Assembly (NCBI GenBank): GCA_013349435.1
Contig: DUZQ01000019.1
Location: 1-40,224 of the forward strand
Direction: 5' to 3'
Source: Planctomycetota bacterium
GTDB taxonomy: Bacteria; Planctomycetota; Phycisphaerae; Sedimentisphaerales; Anaerohalosphaeraceae
Length of the DNA stretch: 40,224 bases
Below, one piece after another: positions 8,848-16,828 of this stretch; position 1 is the first letter of the stretch; each line of letters starts with the position of its first letter. A program made the translations under genes and the position numbers. The notes below the pieces were generated by a model, which saw only the letters and a program-made list of their open reading frames with translations, had not been told where the DNA came from and did not search any database.

Positions 8848-9939
8848 ATGAGCAATAAGAAACTTACGATACTGGGTATTGTTGCAATTGTAATGGTTAT
8901 ACTGGCCGGCGTGCAAATGCGGCTATCTGATACGCATCCATCCGCTACGTTGAGCGGCCCCACTTATCTGATACAGGGTCTGGACACAAACAAGATTGCT
9001 TCAATTGTATTGGGTAAGGGAGACGAACAGATAATACTGACCCGCAGCGGCAACCGTTTTGTCGTCGCAAACAAAGACGACTATCCGGCCAAGACAACCG
9101 AAATAAACGGTGTCATCGCCGCCTGTCTGGACATAAAGACCGCAGAATTTATAACAGACAATCCCGCGAACCACGCCGACCTCGGCGTAACCGAGGCCGA
9201 GGCCGACCACATTGTGAAACTCTTCGGCTCCGACGGAAATCCGATAATCGGCTTGCTTATGTCCCCTCCGGACCCCGACAAAAACGGCTCTTACGTAAGA
9301 CTTATATCGAGTAACGATGTATATCTTACTCTCGGCCGCTCGTGGCCCGCAAGCTTCAGCGATATTGACTTCATCGACACCCTCCTTTTGAATGTCAACC
9401 GTGACAAAATCAAAAGTGTCACCGTAACTTACCCGGATGAAAGCTATAACTTGAGCAAGTCAGACACCGGTGTCATTGAGCTTACTAATATACCTGAAGG
9501 AAAAAAACTCAGGGAAGCTGTATCCGACCCGGTATTTAATGCAGTTGAAAACCTTACCTTCGATGACGTTACAAAGGATGCTTCCGATTTGAAGTTTGAA
9601 TCGACATATATAAGCCGGCTTGACGACTCCACGGTTTACACCCTCTCTGTTGCAGAAAAGGATGGCAAGACATACGTCAAATGCCAGGCCGAGTTCACCG
9701 ACCATACAATCGTAACAAAGGATGAAGAGGTGGAATCCGAAGAGGAGCTTAAAAAGAAAGAGGCCATATTGTTAGCCAGAGACAGCGCCAGGTCCTTCAA
9801 CGAAAAGCACACCGGCTGGATTTACCAGATACCCGGATATAAGGCCGACAACATAACAAAGAAGTCCGAAGATTTGCTCGAAGACAAAGTAGAAGAAAAC
9901 GCCGGCGAGCAGACCGAGGATTCGGGCCGGGACGACTAA
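8848..9939 (+). CDS. DUF4340-family membrane-anchored protein
   Basis: This 363-residue protein has one N-terminal membrane segment (about residues 7-24). The rest is an extracytoplasmic, repeated beta-rich domain of the DUF4340 type, with short repeats such as 'ITLTRSGNRFVV'-like strands and 'NHADLGVTEAEAD'. The C-terminus is strongly acidic. GGGAGAG lies upstream of the ATG. DUF4340 proteins nearly always follow GldG-like genes, and this one ends the four-gene unit. The molecular function is unknown. Confidence 0.82.
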   Translation: MSNKKLTILGIVAIVMVILAGVQMRLSDTHPSATLSGPTYLIQGLDTNKIASIVLGKGDEQIILTRSGNRFVVANKDDYPAKTTEINGVIAACLDIKTAEFITDNPANHADLGVTEAEADHIVKLFGSDGNPIIGLLMSPPDPDKNGSYVRLISSNDVYLTLGRSWPASFSDIDFIDTLLLNVNRDKIKSVTVTYPDESYNLSKSDTGVIELTNIPEGKKLREAVSDPVFNAVENLTFDDVTKDASDLKFESTYISRLDDSTVYTLSVAEKDGKTYVKCQAEFTDHTIVTKDEEVESEEELKKKEAILLARDSARSFNEKHTGWIYQIPGYKADNITKKSEDLLEDKVEENAGEQTEDSGRDD

Positions 9940-10167
9940 AGTTAATCAACGTCCGGCTCCGGCAAGATTTAACCTGTGTTCTTGAACGAACCGGATATGA
10001 AAGTTTTTATTCCAGATACCGTCCAAGTTCACCGGGATTATAAAAAAAGCGAGACCTGAACTTTCTAATCCACCTGAATTTTAACCTCGACTTACAATTC
10101 AAAAACAATAAAATTGCACTTGCTTTAGGACTCTCCGGTGACAGTATTACGTAAAATCCTGTAATCT

Positions 10168-11067
10168 ATGGATTCAAAACTTCAAGCTCTCAAATACGAT
10201 GCTGTTTTCCTTACAGCCGCCGCAATATGGGGATTTGCCTTTGTCGCCCAGCGAGTAGGTATGCAACACGTCGGCCCCTTTACGTTCATAGCGGTCCGGT
10301 TCCTGTTGGGCGGAATCTTCCTAATACCCATACTTTTTGTAACTTCGATTAACGGCGGGACTTCAGCCGACCAGCCGGTGCATAAATCGTTTCTTCTCGG
10401 CTCTCTCGCTGCCGGTTTAATCCTCTTTCTTGCTGCCTCTTTTCAACAACACGGCCTGATTTACACAAGCGCCGGAAAAGCAGGTTTTATTACCGGCCTG
10501 TATGTAGTATTTGTTCCGATCATGGGTATTCGACTCGGATACAAGACCGGGCCTGGTACATGGGTAGGTGCTTTGTTGGCCGCCATCGGTCTATACCTTT
10601 TGAGCATTAAAGGCGCTTTTATAATAGACACGGGTGATTTGTACGTATTCGTCAGCGCATTGTTATGGGCCGTTCATGTTCTTATCATTGCCAGACTTTC
10701 TAAAAAGTTTCATCCAATTCGGATAGCATTACTCCAGTTTTTCGTTTGCTCGGTTGCTGCATGGGCCGCCGCAATAATCTCAGAAACAATTATCTTTGAT
10801 AAAATCCTCGCCGCTCTTATACCAATCCTGTATGCCGGTATAATGTCCACCGGAATTGCCTTTACACTCCAGGTCGTAGCTCAGAGACACGCACATCCCA
10901 CACACGCCTCTATCCTGATGAGTACCGAAGCCGTCTTCGCCGTCCTCGGCGGCTACCTCTTCCTTGCTGAAACTTTGCCCCTCCGAAGTATTACCGGCTG
11001 TGTCTTAATGCTCACAGGAATGATTATCTCCCAGCTAAACGCGAGAAAACAAGTCACCCTCATCTGA
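10168..11067 (+). CDS. EamA/DMT-superfamily transporter
   Basis: This 299-residue protein has ten hydrophobic helices arranged as two EamA repeats. The first begins 'AVFLTAAAIWGFAFVAQRVG' and the second 'DLYVFVSALLWAVHVLIIA'. The second repeat carries the typical 'THASILMSTEAVFAVLGG' and 'GCVLMLTGMIISQL' ending. The family exports or takes up small metabolites such as amino acids, and the substrate here cannot be predicted. The bases before the ATG contain no clear ribosome binding site, so the transcript may be leaderless or poorly translated. The gene is alone. Confidence 0.88.
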   Translation: MDSKLQALKYDAVFLTAAAIWGFAFVAQRVGMQHVGPFTFIAVRFLLGGIFLIPILFVTSINGGTSADQPVHKSFLLGSLAAGLILFLAASFQQHGLIYTSAGKAGFITGLYVVFVPIMGIRLGYKTGPGTWVGALLAAIGLYLLSIKGAFIIDTGDLYVFVSALLWAVHVLIIARLSKKFHPIRIALLQFFVCSVAAWAAAIISETIIFDKILAALIPILYAGIMSTGIAFTLQVVAQRHAHPTHASILMSTEAVFAVLGGYLFLAETLPLRSITGCVLMLTGMIISQLNARKQVTLI

Positions 11068-11227
11068 ACGTTATTCTGAACGCAGTAATGTCATTCTGAA
11101 CGCAGTGAAGAATCTATTCAAACCCGTCGCGAAGCGATTGGGTGGCAGCCTTTCATCCGACTTGTCCTTCGTAGTCCCAAGCTACATCGGGACGGAGTAG
11201 GAAGGCCAAAGGGATAGCATTCTTCTA
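11068..11227. repeat. Dispersed-repeat remnant between convergent genes
   Basis: Near 11076-11110 the motif TTCTGAACGCAGT occurs twice, about 20 bases apart, the second within GTCATTCTGAACGCAGTGA. This type of palindromic repeat half is common in bacterial intergenic DNA. A short inverted pair also occurs near 11178-11195 (GTCCCAAGC...GGGAC). No coding content is seen. Confidence 0.45.
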
Positions 11228-12289
11228 TCATTGGCCCGCTCTTGTTATTTGACAGGCAGCATCGAAAACCTGCCGAACGGATTCGGTGCACGGCCTGGTG
11301 AAGCTTTCGGCCTCGGCACTAAAGAGTGTTACCTGTGGACCGATGGGCCGATACGTCTTGGCATCTGTCGGGCCGAAGACGGCTACTGTCGGTGCGCCGA
11401 CACCGGCTGCAAGATGTGTAATCCCGCTGTCGTTGCCGATATACAAATCCGCACAGGATAGAATCTGCATCACTTCCAAAAGCCCCAAATCGGATGCACA
11501 CTTACCGCTGCCCTCAATTCTTTGGATGGCCTTACCATCAAACCTTTCCAGTTCGGCTGGACCTAACAGAAACAGCACTTGCATATCTTTGGCGGCAAGC
11601 GTTTCGGCTGATTTGCAGAAATTATCCAAATGCCAGCATTTTTCACTGCCCCCGCTGCCGGGATGAATGACAGCGACCTGCTCGGCCGGGTCTATACCCT
11701 GTGAATGCAGCAGCATTTGACCGGCATGAATATCCGTCTGTGTCGGTTGAATCAGTCCGGCCCCGGCGTCAAACCTCGGCGGCGCAACCCAAAGAGTGTT
11801 GGCCGCATTAAAGCGGCTGATGTAGATTTCACTTATATGCCCGCCGAAACCCCCTTTCGCCTCCAGCGGCAAAACCGTAACCTCCGCGGCCCTGTGGCAG
11901 TTGACGGTGTAAATCAGATTGTGCTCGAAGTTACTGTCACCGGCGCCCAGAAAACTGGTAATCCATTCATAACGACCCAACGCCGTTATCAATGAATCCC
12001 CGTCTTCGACCGCAAAATCCTGCACCCCGGCAAAAAGTCGATGAAAATCGACCGAATCTATCGAACGCACACCGTCCACGCACGTCCTGCCCGGGTAAAA
12101 ATCTATATATTCGGTATGGCCGATAAACTCTATGCCGCCCAGCCTGCAGGAATCTTTCATGAATCTTGCCAGCGGCAGCATGAGCAGACAGTCCCCTACC
12201 GCGCCGGGCGTAATTATTACCCCGCGCCGTAAACTCTGCCTGAATTGAGCTTCTTTTTGTCTCACCAATTCAAATATATTCCGAACCAT
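11228..12289 (-). CDS. Glycosyltransferase family 9 (heptosyltransferase-like)
   Basis: This 353-residue cytoplasmic or membrane-associated enzyme has a GT-B fold. The N-terminal domain has 'GVIITPGAVGDCLLMLPLARF'-type glycine-rich start at about 24-44. The C-terminal nucleotide-sugar domain has 'VAVIHPGSGGSEKCWHLDNF', 'LFLLGPAE' and 'IGNDSGITHLAAGVGAPTVAVFGPT'. Family members add heptose or related sugars during lipopolysaccharide core assembly, so the cell probably has an outer membrane glycolipid. The acceptor is not predictable. It sits 44 bp downstream of the AsmA-like gene on the same strand, which would fit an envelope-related unit. Confidence 0.85.
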   Translation of the reverse strand: MVRNIFELVRQKEAQFRQSLRRGVIITPGAVGDCLLMLPLARFMKDSCRLGGIEFIGHTEYIDFYPGRTCVDGVRSIDSVDFHRLFAGVQDFAVEDGDSLITALGRYEWITSFLGAGDSNFEHNLIYTVNCHRAAEVTVLPLEAKGGFGGHISEIYISRFNAANTLWVAPPRFDAGAGLIQPTQTDIHAGQMLLHSQGIDPAEQVAVIHPGSGGSEKCWHLDNFCKSAETLAAKDMQVLFLLGPAELERFDGKAIQRIEGSGKCASDLGLLEVMQILSCADLYIGNDSGITHLAAGVGAPTVAVFGPTDAKTYRPIGPQVTLFSAEAESFTRPCTESVRQVFDAACQITRAGQ

Positions 12290-12333
12290 TGTCTGCCTTG
12301 ATTACTTCTGCTTTTATGGGTCATCGGTCGCGG

Positions 12334-13173
12334 CTATTCCTTATCCCCGCCGAAAATACCTTTAATTGCATCAACCGCACCTTCCCCTATGCCCTTTCCC
12401 TTCTCGATAATATCTTCACCCAGGTCTTTACTTTCCTCCAAGACCTTCTTACCCGTTTCGACAACAAGCGCCCCCTGGTCGGTCAGCGTTGACTTGATGG
12501 GTCCCACAATCTCTGTCGGAAGAACATCTGTTCCCTGCTTTGCGACCCCCTTGGCGATAGCGGTCAGAACCTTCGACGTAAGCTTGGCCGTATCCAGTTT
12601 CTGTTCGCCGCCCAGATTCGTCATTCTGATAGGCGCCAAAGTTAACTCCACCGTATCAGCCTTGCCCGGAATCGGAAGAAGTTTCACCTTGACCTTTACG
12701 TTTGAAACCTCCAGATTCGCTATTTGCAGTTTTTTACCCGGTTTTTTCGCCTCCGCGGACTTGTCATCCTGCTTTTCTTTGCTCGGAATACCGGCGAGCA
12801 CGGTATTGAGATTGTTCGATAGACCCTTCTGTTCCACAACAGCCGTAACACCGTCCAGTTTGATGTCTTTTATTTTCACGGTATCACTCAACAAAGACTT
12901 TACGTCCACCTCCACGTGAGCACTGCCCAGCTCCAGCAAAGTCGGATGCTCATAGCCCGCCGGATTGTTTATCGCCAAGCTTCTCAAATCCAGAGTCCCG
13001 CCGAACAGCGCCAGCGAAGCATCTTCAACGGTAACACCAACTCCCAATTCCCTGGTCGCAGCCGTTTCGATACCGGCCTTCAACAACCGGTCTCCTAAAA
13101 GATTTACAAAAATCGCTAAAACTACCACCAAAACCAAAATTACAACCAAAATTTTTACCAACACCTTCTTCAT
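12334..13173 (-). CDS. AsmA-like membrane-anchored protein
   Basis: This 279-residue protein has a very hydrophobic N-terminal anchor (about residues 5-26). It is followed by the AsmA-type start: 'GVGVTVEDASLALFGGTLDLRSLAINNPAGYEH' reads across 45-77, then 'LLSDTVKIKDIKLDGVTAVVEQ'. A lysine-rich linker follows, and a glycine/lysine-rich tail ends the protein. AsmA-family proteins lie in the periplasm, and several are linked to lipid transport to the outer membrane. This one is much shorter than classical AsmA. AAAGGAGTG precedes the ATG. The family call is by motif and is moderately sure. Confidence 0.65.
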   Translation of the reverse strand: MKKVLVKILVVILVLVVVLAIFVNLLGDRLLKAGIETAATRELGVGVTVEDASLALFGGTLDLRSLAINNPAGYEHPTLLELGSAHVEVDVKSLLSDTVKIKDIKLDGVTAVVEQKGLSNNLNTVLAGIPSKEKQDDKSAEAKKPGKKLQIANLEVSNVKVKVKLLPIPGKADTVELTLAPIRMTNLGGEQKLDTAKLTSKVLTAIAKGVAKQGTDVLPTEIVGPIKSTLTDQGALVVETGKKVLEESKDLGEDIIEKGKGIGEGAVDAIKGIFGGDKE

Positions 13174-13191
13174 TTTTCACACTCCTTTCGT

Positions 13192-14895
13192 TTACAGTTT
13201 CTTACCGATTGCTTCAACTAACTCTTTATTCACCTCAAAACCCAGTTCTTTGGCAACACCAATGTGATGATGGGCCTGGTCGTATTCTTTTAGCATGTAA
13301 TAACTTATCGCAAGGCCGTGGTGAGCGGCACCGTTTTTTCCATCAAGCTCAATGGCATTTCGATACCACTGGGCCCCCTGCTCGTAAAGCTCCATATTTG
13401 CATAGGCCACACCCATGTTATAGTACAACTGGGAATTAGCCGGCTCAATCTCGATAGCCCGAAGGTATATCTCCGCCGCGTCGGAGTACATCTTTTTGGA
13501 TACATAAGCATTGCCGAGATTCTGTAACGCCGCCCCCATACCAGGCTCAATTGCCAGCATATCCAGATACGTATCAATTTCGTCGTCCGTCCGGCCCAGT
13601 TTGTTGTAGGCGGTTGCAAGACCGAAATAGGCACCGGCTTCAGACGGGTCAAGACTGATAGCGATTATGAATTGTGCGACCGCTTCTTCAAGCTTGCCGC
13701 TTTGCATATAACCGTAGGCAAGGCTGATATTGGCACTGACAGAATCCGGCTCAATCTTCAGCGCTTTTCTGTATTGAGCAATGGCCGAAGAGTATTGACC
13801 CATCTCTCTGTAAACATCACCCAGTACCCTGTAAGTTTCACTGTCGTCAGGTTCGATACTAATCGCGGTTTTCAGTTCGAGTATGGCTTTAGAAAAAATC
13901 TTTTGCTTTCGATAGACATTTGCCATGTTTCTGTAAGCTTCGACAAAGTCGTCCTGAAGCTCTTTCGCTTTTTTGTATTCAAGTATTGCATCTTTGAACC
14001 GGCCGGTCTGGCTGTACGCATTGGCAAGATTGTAGTGTGCCTTCGGGTCGTCGCTGATAACATTGAGCCCTAACATATATTGTTCTATCGCGTCCTGCGC
14101 CCAGCCCTTCTTAAGATACATATTACCCAGGTTTGTATGCGCCTCGGTCAGCGATGGGTTTATGCTCACCGCCCTTTCCAGTTCGTAAATAGCCGTGTCA
14201 ATCTCACCGACCGCACTGTAACTGTTGCCTAAGTTATTGAAAAAGCACCCCAAAGTCTGCCGCTTTGTCAAATTCTTCATATATACGGTTTCGGGAGTCT
14301 CCGGAGGCTTGAATTTCTCCAGATAGTGTTTATCCGGAGCCATGCCCCCCCTGCTGGTCGTCTCGATATTATATTGCTTGTTCCCGTCGTCATACCTGAC
14401 AAAGAAATGCCCCGGCACCACAACGCCGTACATCGGCAGACCGATTCGCTCGGCAAGGGCAAGATAAAGCACCGATAGGCTCAGACAGTAACCACGTCTT
14501 TCGTCAATTACTGTATGTAGAAACAAATCTTCCGGGTCGTCCGCGGTTTCAACCGATTTAAAGCCGAGTTCGTCAAAAAGAAATTCATTTATTACCGGTA
14601 TAGCCCGCTGGTCTTTGCCGATACGATTCTTTTCAAGCCGACCGATAATCTCCTGTGCCATGTCGTCCATCTTGTTTCGGTACGCATGAAAGGTCCGGCG
14701 AGTCCCCCACTCGCGTGAAAGAAGAAGTGCCGCCGTGCCCAGGTCGATATCTTCCTCGTCAAGGGTTAAAATCCTGTTCATCGAAAACATGTTCAGGCCC
14801 GGTTTGCCCTCGTTCGCCAACCGGTAGTACCCCCCCGCCGGACTTACGAGCCGGGATAATACTACAAAAGCAATGACGACATATCTGTTTATCAT
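13192..14895 (-). CDS. Transglutaminase-like (SirB1-type) domain plus TPR repeats
   Basis: This 567-residue protein has a short hydrophobic N-terminus that may be a signal or anchor. Residues about 30-215 form a SirB1/transglutaminase-like domain, with a candidate catalytic cysteine in 'DERRGYCLSLSVLYLAL' and a histidine in 'VVVPGHFFVRYDD'. At least nine TPR units follow to the C-terminus (for example 'GNMYLKKGWAQDAIEQYM'). Such domains may act as proteases or be inactive scaffolds. The cysteine-histidine pair is intact here. It lies 18 bp upstream of the AsmA-like gene, and the two are probably co-transcribed. The target is unknown. Confidence 0.82.
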   Translation of the reverse strand: MINRYVVIAFVVLSRLVSPAGGYYRLANEGKPGLNMFSMNRILTLDEEDIDLGTAALLLSREWGTRRTFHAYRNKMDDMAQEIIGRLEKNRIGKDQRAIPVINEFLFDELGFKSVETADDPEDLFLHTVIDERRGYCLSLSVLYLALAERIGLPMYGVVVPGHFFVRYDDGNKQYNIETTSRGGMAPDKHYLEKFKPPETPETVYMKNLTKRQTLGCFFNNLGNSYSAVGEIDTAIYELERAVSINPSLTEAHTNLGNMYLKKGWAQDAIEQYMLGLNVISDDPKAHYNLANAYSQTGRFKDAILEYKKAKELQDDFVEAYRNMANVYRKQKIFSKAILELKTAISIEPDDSETYRVLGDVYREMGQYSSAIAQYRKALKIEPDSVSANISLAYGYMQSGKLEEAVAQFIIAISLDPSEAGAYFGLATAYNKLGRTDDEIDTYLDMLAIEPGMGAALQNLGNAYVSKKMYSDAAEIYLRAIEIEPANSQLYYNMGVAYANMELYEQGAQWYRNAIELDGKNGAAHHGLAISYYMLKEYDQAHHHIGVAKELGFEVNKELVEAIGKKL

Positions 14896-14916
14896 CTTAC
14901 CCAGCCTTGCATTACA

Positions 14917-15219
14917 TCATTTGCCGGAGGGCAAAAGTTCACCCATCACTTCCTCGGCAGTCACCCCCGAAATCTGCACTCTTTTGGCTGGATGGCTTGT
15001 CCCCGACAAAATGCTCACCGCTTTTTTCTTCACCCTCAGTCGTTTTGACAGAAACTCGATAAGACATTGATTCGCCCTTCCCTTCTCAGGCGGGGCAGAA
15101 ACCTTTATCTTCAGCATCCCGTCAAGTTCGCCCGAAATCGCCGTTCTGCTGGCGCCAGGAACCACCTTAACCACCAAAACCACACCGTCTTGCACCTCTG
15201 TGATGTCCACACCTGCCAT
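14917..15219 (-). CDS. DUF167 (YggU-family) protein
   Basis: This 100-residue protein matches the DUF167 pattern along its length: 'VLVVKVVPGASRTAISGE', 'LKIKVSAPPEKGRANQCLIE', then 'FLSKRLRVKKKAVSILSGTS'. The family is widespread and small, and its function is not established. It starts 3 bp after the stop of the preceding 99-aa gene and ends 21 bp before the transglutaminase/TPR gene, so all appear to lie in one transcription unit. Confidence 0.88.
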   Translation of the reverse strand: MAGVDITEVQDGVVLVVKVVPGASRTAISGELDGMLKIKVSAPPEKGRANQCLIEFLSKRLRVKKKAVSILSGTSHPAKRVQISGVTAEEVMGELLPSGK

Positions 15220-15222
15220 ATC

Positions 15223-15522
15223 TTATACGTTTTCCCGGATGTTACAGCCCACCGCAAATTGTACATATCGTTCAATCTGCGACGCTAATTCACCGAGCGA
15301 ATCAAGCAGAAAATCCTCGTAATGACCGGGCACAAAATCCCCGTCAAGGGCCTTCTTGAATATCCTGACCCTTATCAGGGGCATCTTGCCCTCTAATCTG
15401 CTGAAATCCGTGTTCTTATGCTCGGTCAACTCGACCCGCCACTCCTCGCTAACAAAGACCAGGCATTTGCCCGTATATACCGCCATAGGAAAATAATCAT
15501 ATAATAGCTTCAGTACACTCAT
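15223..15522 (-). CDS. Conserved-looking hypothetical protein, 99 aa
   Basis: I do not recognise this protein. It begins 'MSVLKLLYDYFPMAVYTG' and contains basic and acidic stretches without membrane segments or cysteine motifs. The ATG at 15522 is preferred over a TTG at 15537 because GCGGGG lies about 6 bases before it. It is the first gene of the minus-strand group and is separated by only 3 bp from the DUF167 gene, which supports it being real. Confidence 0.6.
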   Translation of the reverse strand: MSVLKLLYDYFPMAVYTGKCLVFVSEEWRVELTEHKNTDFSRLEGKMPLIRVRIFKKALDGDFVPGHYEDFLLDSLGELASQIERYVQFAVGCNIRENV

Positions 15523-15889
15523 ATCAAACCCCGCCAAAAACTAAACTCAATCCTTTGAAAACCACCCCTCGATTCTACCATTGAAATACCGAAACTGCAA
15601 GAAAATGTTAATTTTGTCACCCCGGCCCGCAGGGATGACACCCATATAAGGCGTCGTTAGACCGTACACTTTTGGGTGCCACTGTCAAGCGTAAGCTTGG
15701 CAGTGCGCTCATCCCGGACTTGCCCCAGGAGTTGATTAGTCGTTATTATTTCGTGAATAGTTAATTGTTGATTGAATCGCTTCGCTATATTTTTTAACAG
15801 ATTTCTCGACAAGCTCGTAATGACCTCTCATTCATATTCGTGGCTCTGTAGAAAAAAACAGTGTTAATCAGTGTGAATCCGCGGTTAAA
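15523..15889. repeat. Repeat-filled intergenic region
   Basis: No gene is visible. The stretch contains a GTCACCCCGG/GGGATGAC pair (about 15615-15640) and the GGGTGCCACTG palindrome (15674-15705). It also has a line resembling a widely dispersed repeat, 'GTTAATCAGTGTGAATCCGC', near 15861-15880. These look like remnants of small repeats stacked next to each other. Confidence 0.5.
15674..15705. repeat. Palindromic repeat, copy A
   Basis: After GGGTGC, the arms CACTGTCAAGC (15680-15690) and GCTTGGCAGTG (15695-15705) pair around GTAA with one wobble. Two related copies occur at 29666-29698 and 29727-29757. About 35 bases upstream are also similar between this copy and the inverted copy at 29666, so the repeated unit is longer than the palindrome. 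Confidence 0.65.
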
Positions 15890-16828
15890 TTAATCTTTCA
15901 GATTACCAACCAAATCTCCGACACGAGAAACATTTTTCCTCACACAATATTTCTTCATCCCCTCGATAATCTGCACTGCCGCGTCCGGCTCAATAAATGT
16001 TGCCGTACCCACCGCCACTACCGTAGCCCCTGCAATTATAAATTCAATCGCATCAGATGCCGTCCTTATCCCCCCGCCGCCTAATATCGGCACACCAGCA
16101 GATTTTGCCACCTCGTTATAAACTTTGTTGACAAGGTAAACCGCTATAGGTTTTATGGCCGGGCCGGAGAGGCCGCCGGTGCGATTGGCGAGGTAAGGCC
16201 GTCGGCTTTCAATATCTATCACCATCGCCGTAAAGGTATTGACCAGGCTAAGCGCATCAGCACCCGCCCCTACCGCCGCCTGAGCGGTAACTGCGATGTC
16301 CGTAACGGTTGGCGTCAACTTGACTATCAGGGGTTTATCGCCCGAAGCCTTTTTAACCTGCTTTGTAATTTTCTCAACCTGCTTCGGCTCCGTACCAAAA
16401 GTAATCCCGCCTTCCTTAACGTTCGGACAACTGATATTAAGCTCAATCCCCGATATTGCCTCTTCTGTGGCTAACCTCTCGGCCACCGCCACATAATCGG
16501 AGATTTTTTCACCGGCCACATTAACAAATAACGGTACTTTAAGCTCCTTTATAATCGGCAGCTTCTCCTTTATGAATCGTTCCAGTCCTATATTGGCAAG
16601 ACCGATTGCATTTAGCATCCCCGCATCGGTTTCGACAATCCTCGGCACAGGATTGCCTTTTCGCGGCTTCAGCGTAATACTTTTTGTGATAAGGCCGCCC
16701 AGTTTGTCAACGTTCATATATTCAGATAGTTCGTCCGCATAGCCGCACGTTCCCGATGCTGTAACAACCGGATTTTTGAGCCTTATGCCCGTAAAATCTA
16801 CGCTAAGGTCAACCCTATCGGCTTTCAA
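15890..16828 (-). CDS. pyrD: Dihydroorotate dehydrogenase, class 1B catalytic subunit
   Basis: This 312-residue flavoprotein oxidises dihydroorotate to orotate in pyrimidine synthesis. Visible motifs are 'DFTGIRLKNPVVTASGTCG' at the N-terminus, 'ELNISCPNVKEGGITFGT' with the class 1 catalytic cysteine, and the FMN-phosphate site 'ILGGGGIRTASDAIEFI'. The best start is a TTG at 16828, with GGAGGT five bases upstream. This gives the usual family length and a 14-bp overlap with pyrK. A longer frame to 16921 would add a cysteine-rich extension unlike the family. With PyrK next door it is the NAD-linked 1B type, which works without quinone. Confidence 0.93.
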   Translation of the reverse strand: MKADRVDLSVDFTGIRLKNPVVTASGTCGYADELSEYMNVDKLGGLITKSITLKPRKGNPVPRIVETDAGMLNAIGLANIGLERFIKEKLPIIKELKVPLFVNVAGEKISDYVAVAERLATEEAISGIELNISCPNVKEGGITFGTEPKQVEKITKQVKKASGDKPLIVKLTPTVTDIAVTAQAAVGAGADALSLVNTFTAMVIDIESRRPYLANRTGGLSGPAIKPIAVYLVNKVYNEVAKSAGVPILGGGGIRTASDAIEFIIAGATVVAVGTATFIEPDAAVQIIEGMKKYCVRKNVSRVGDLVGNLKD

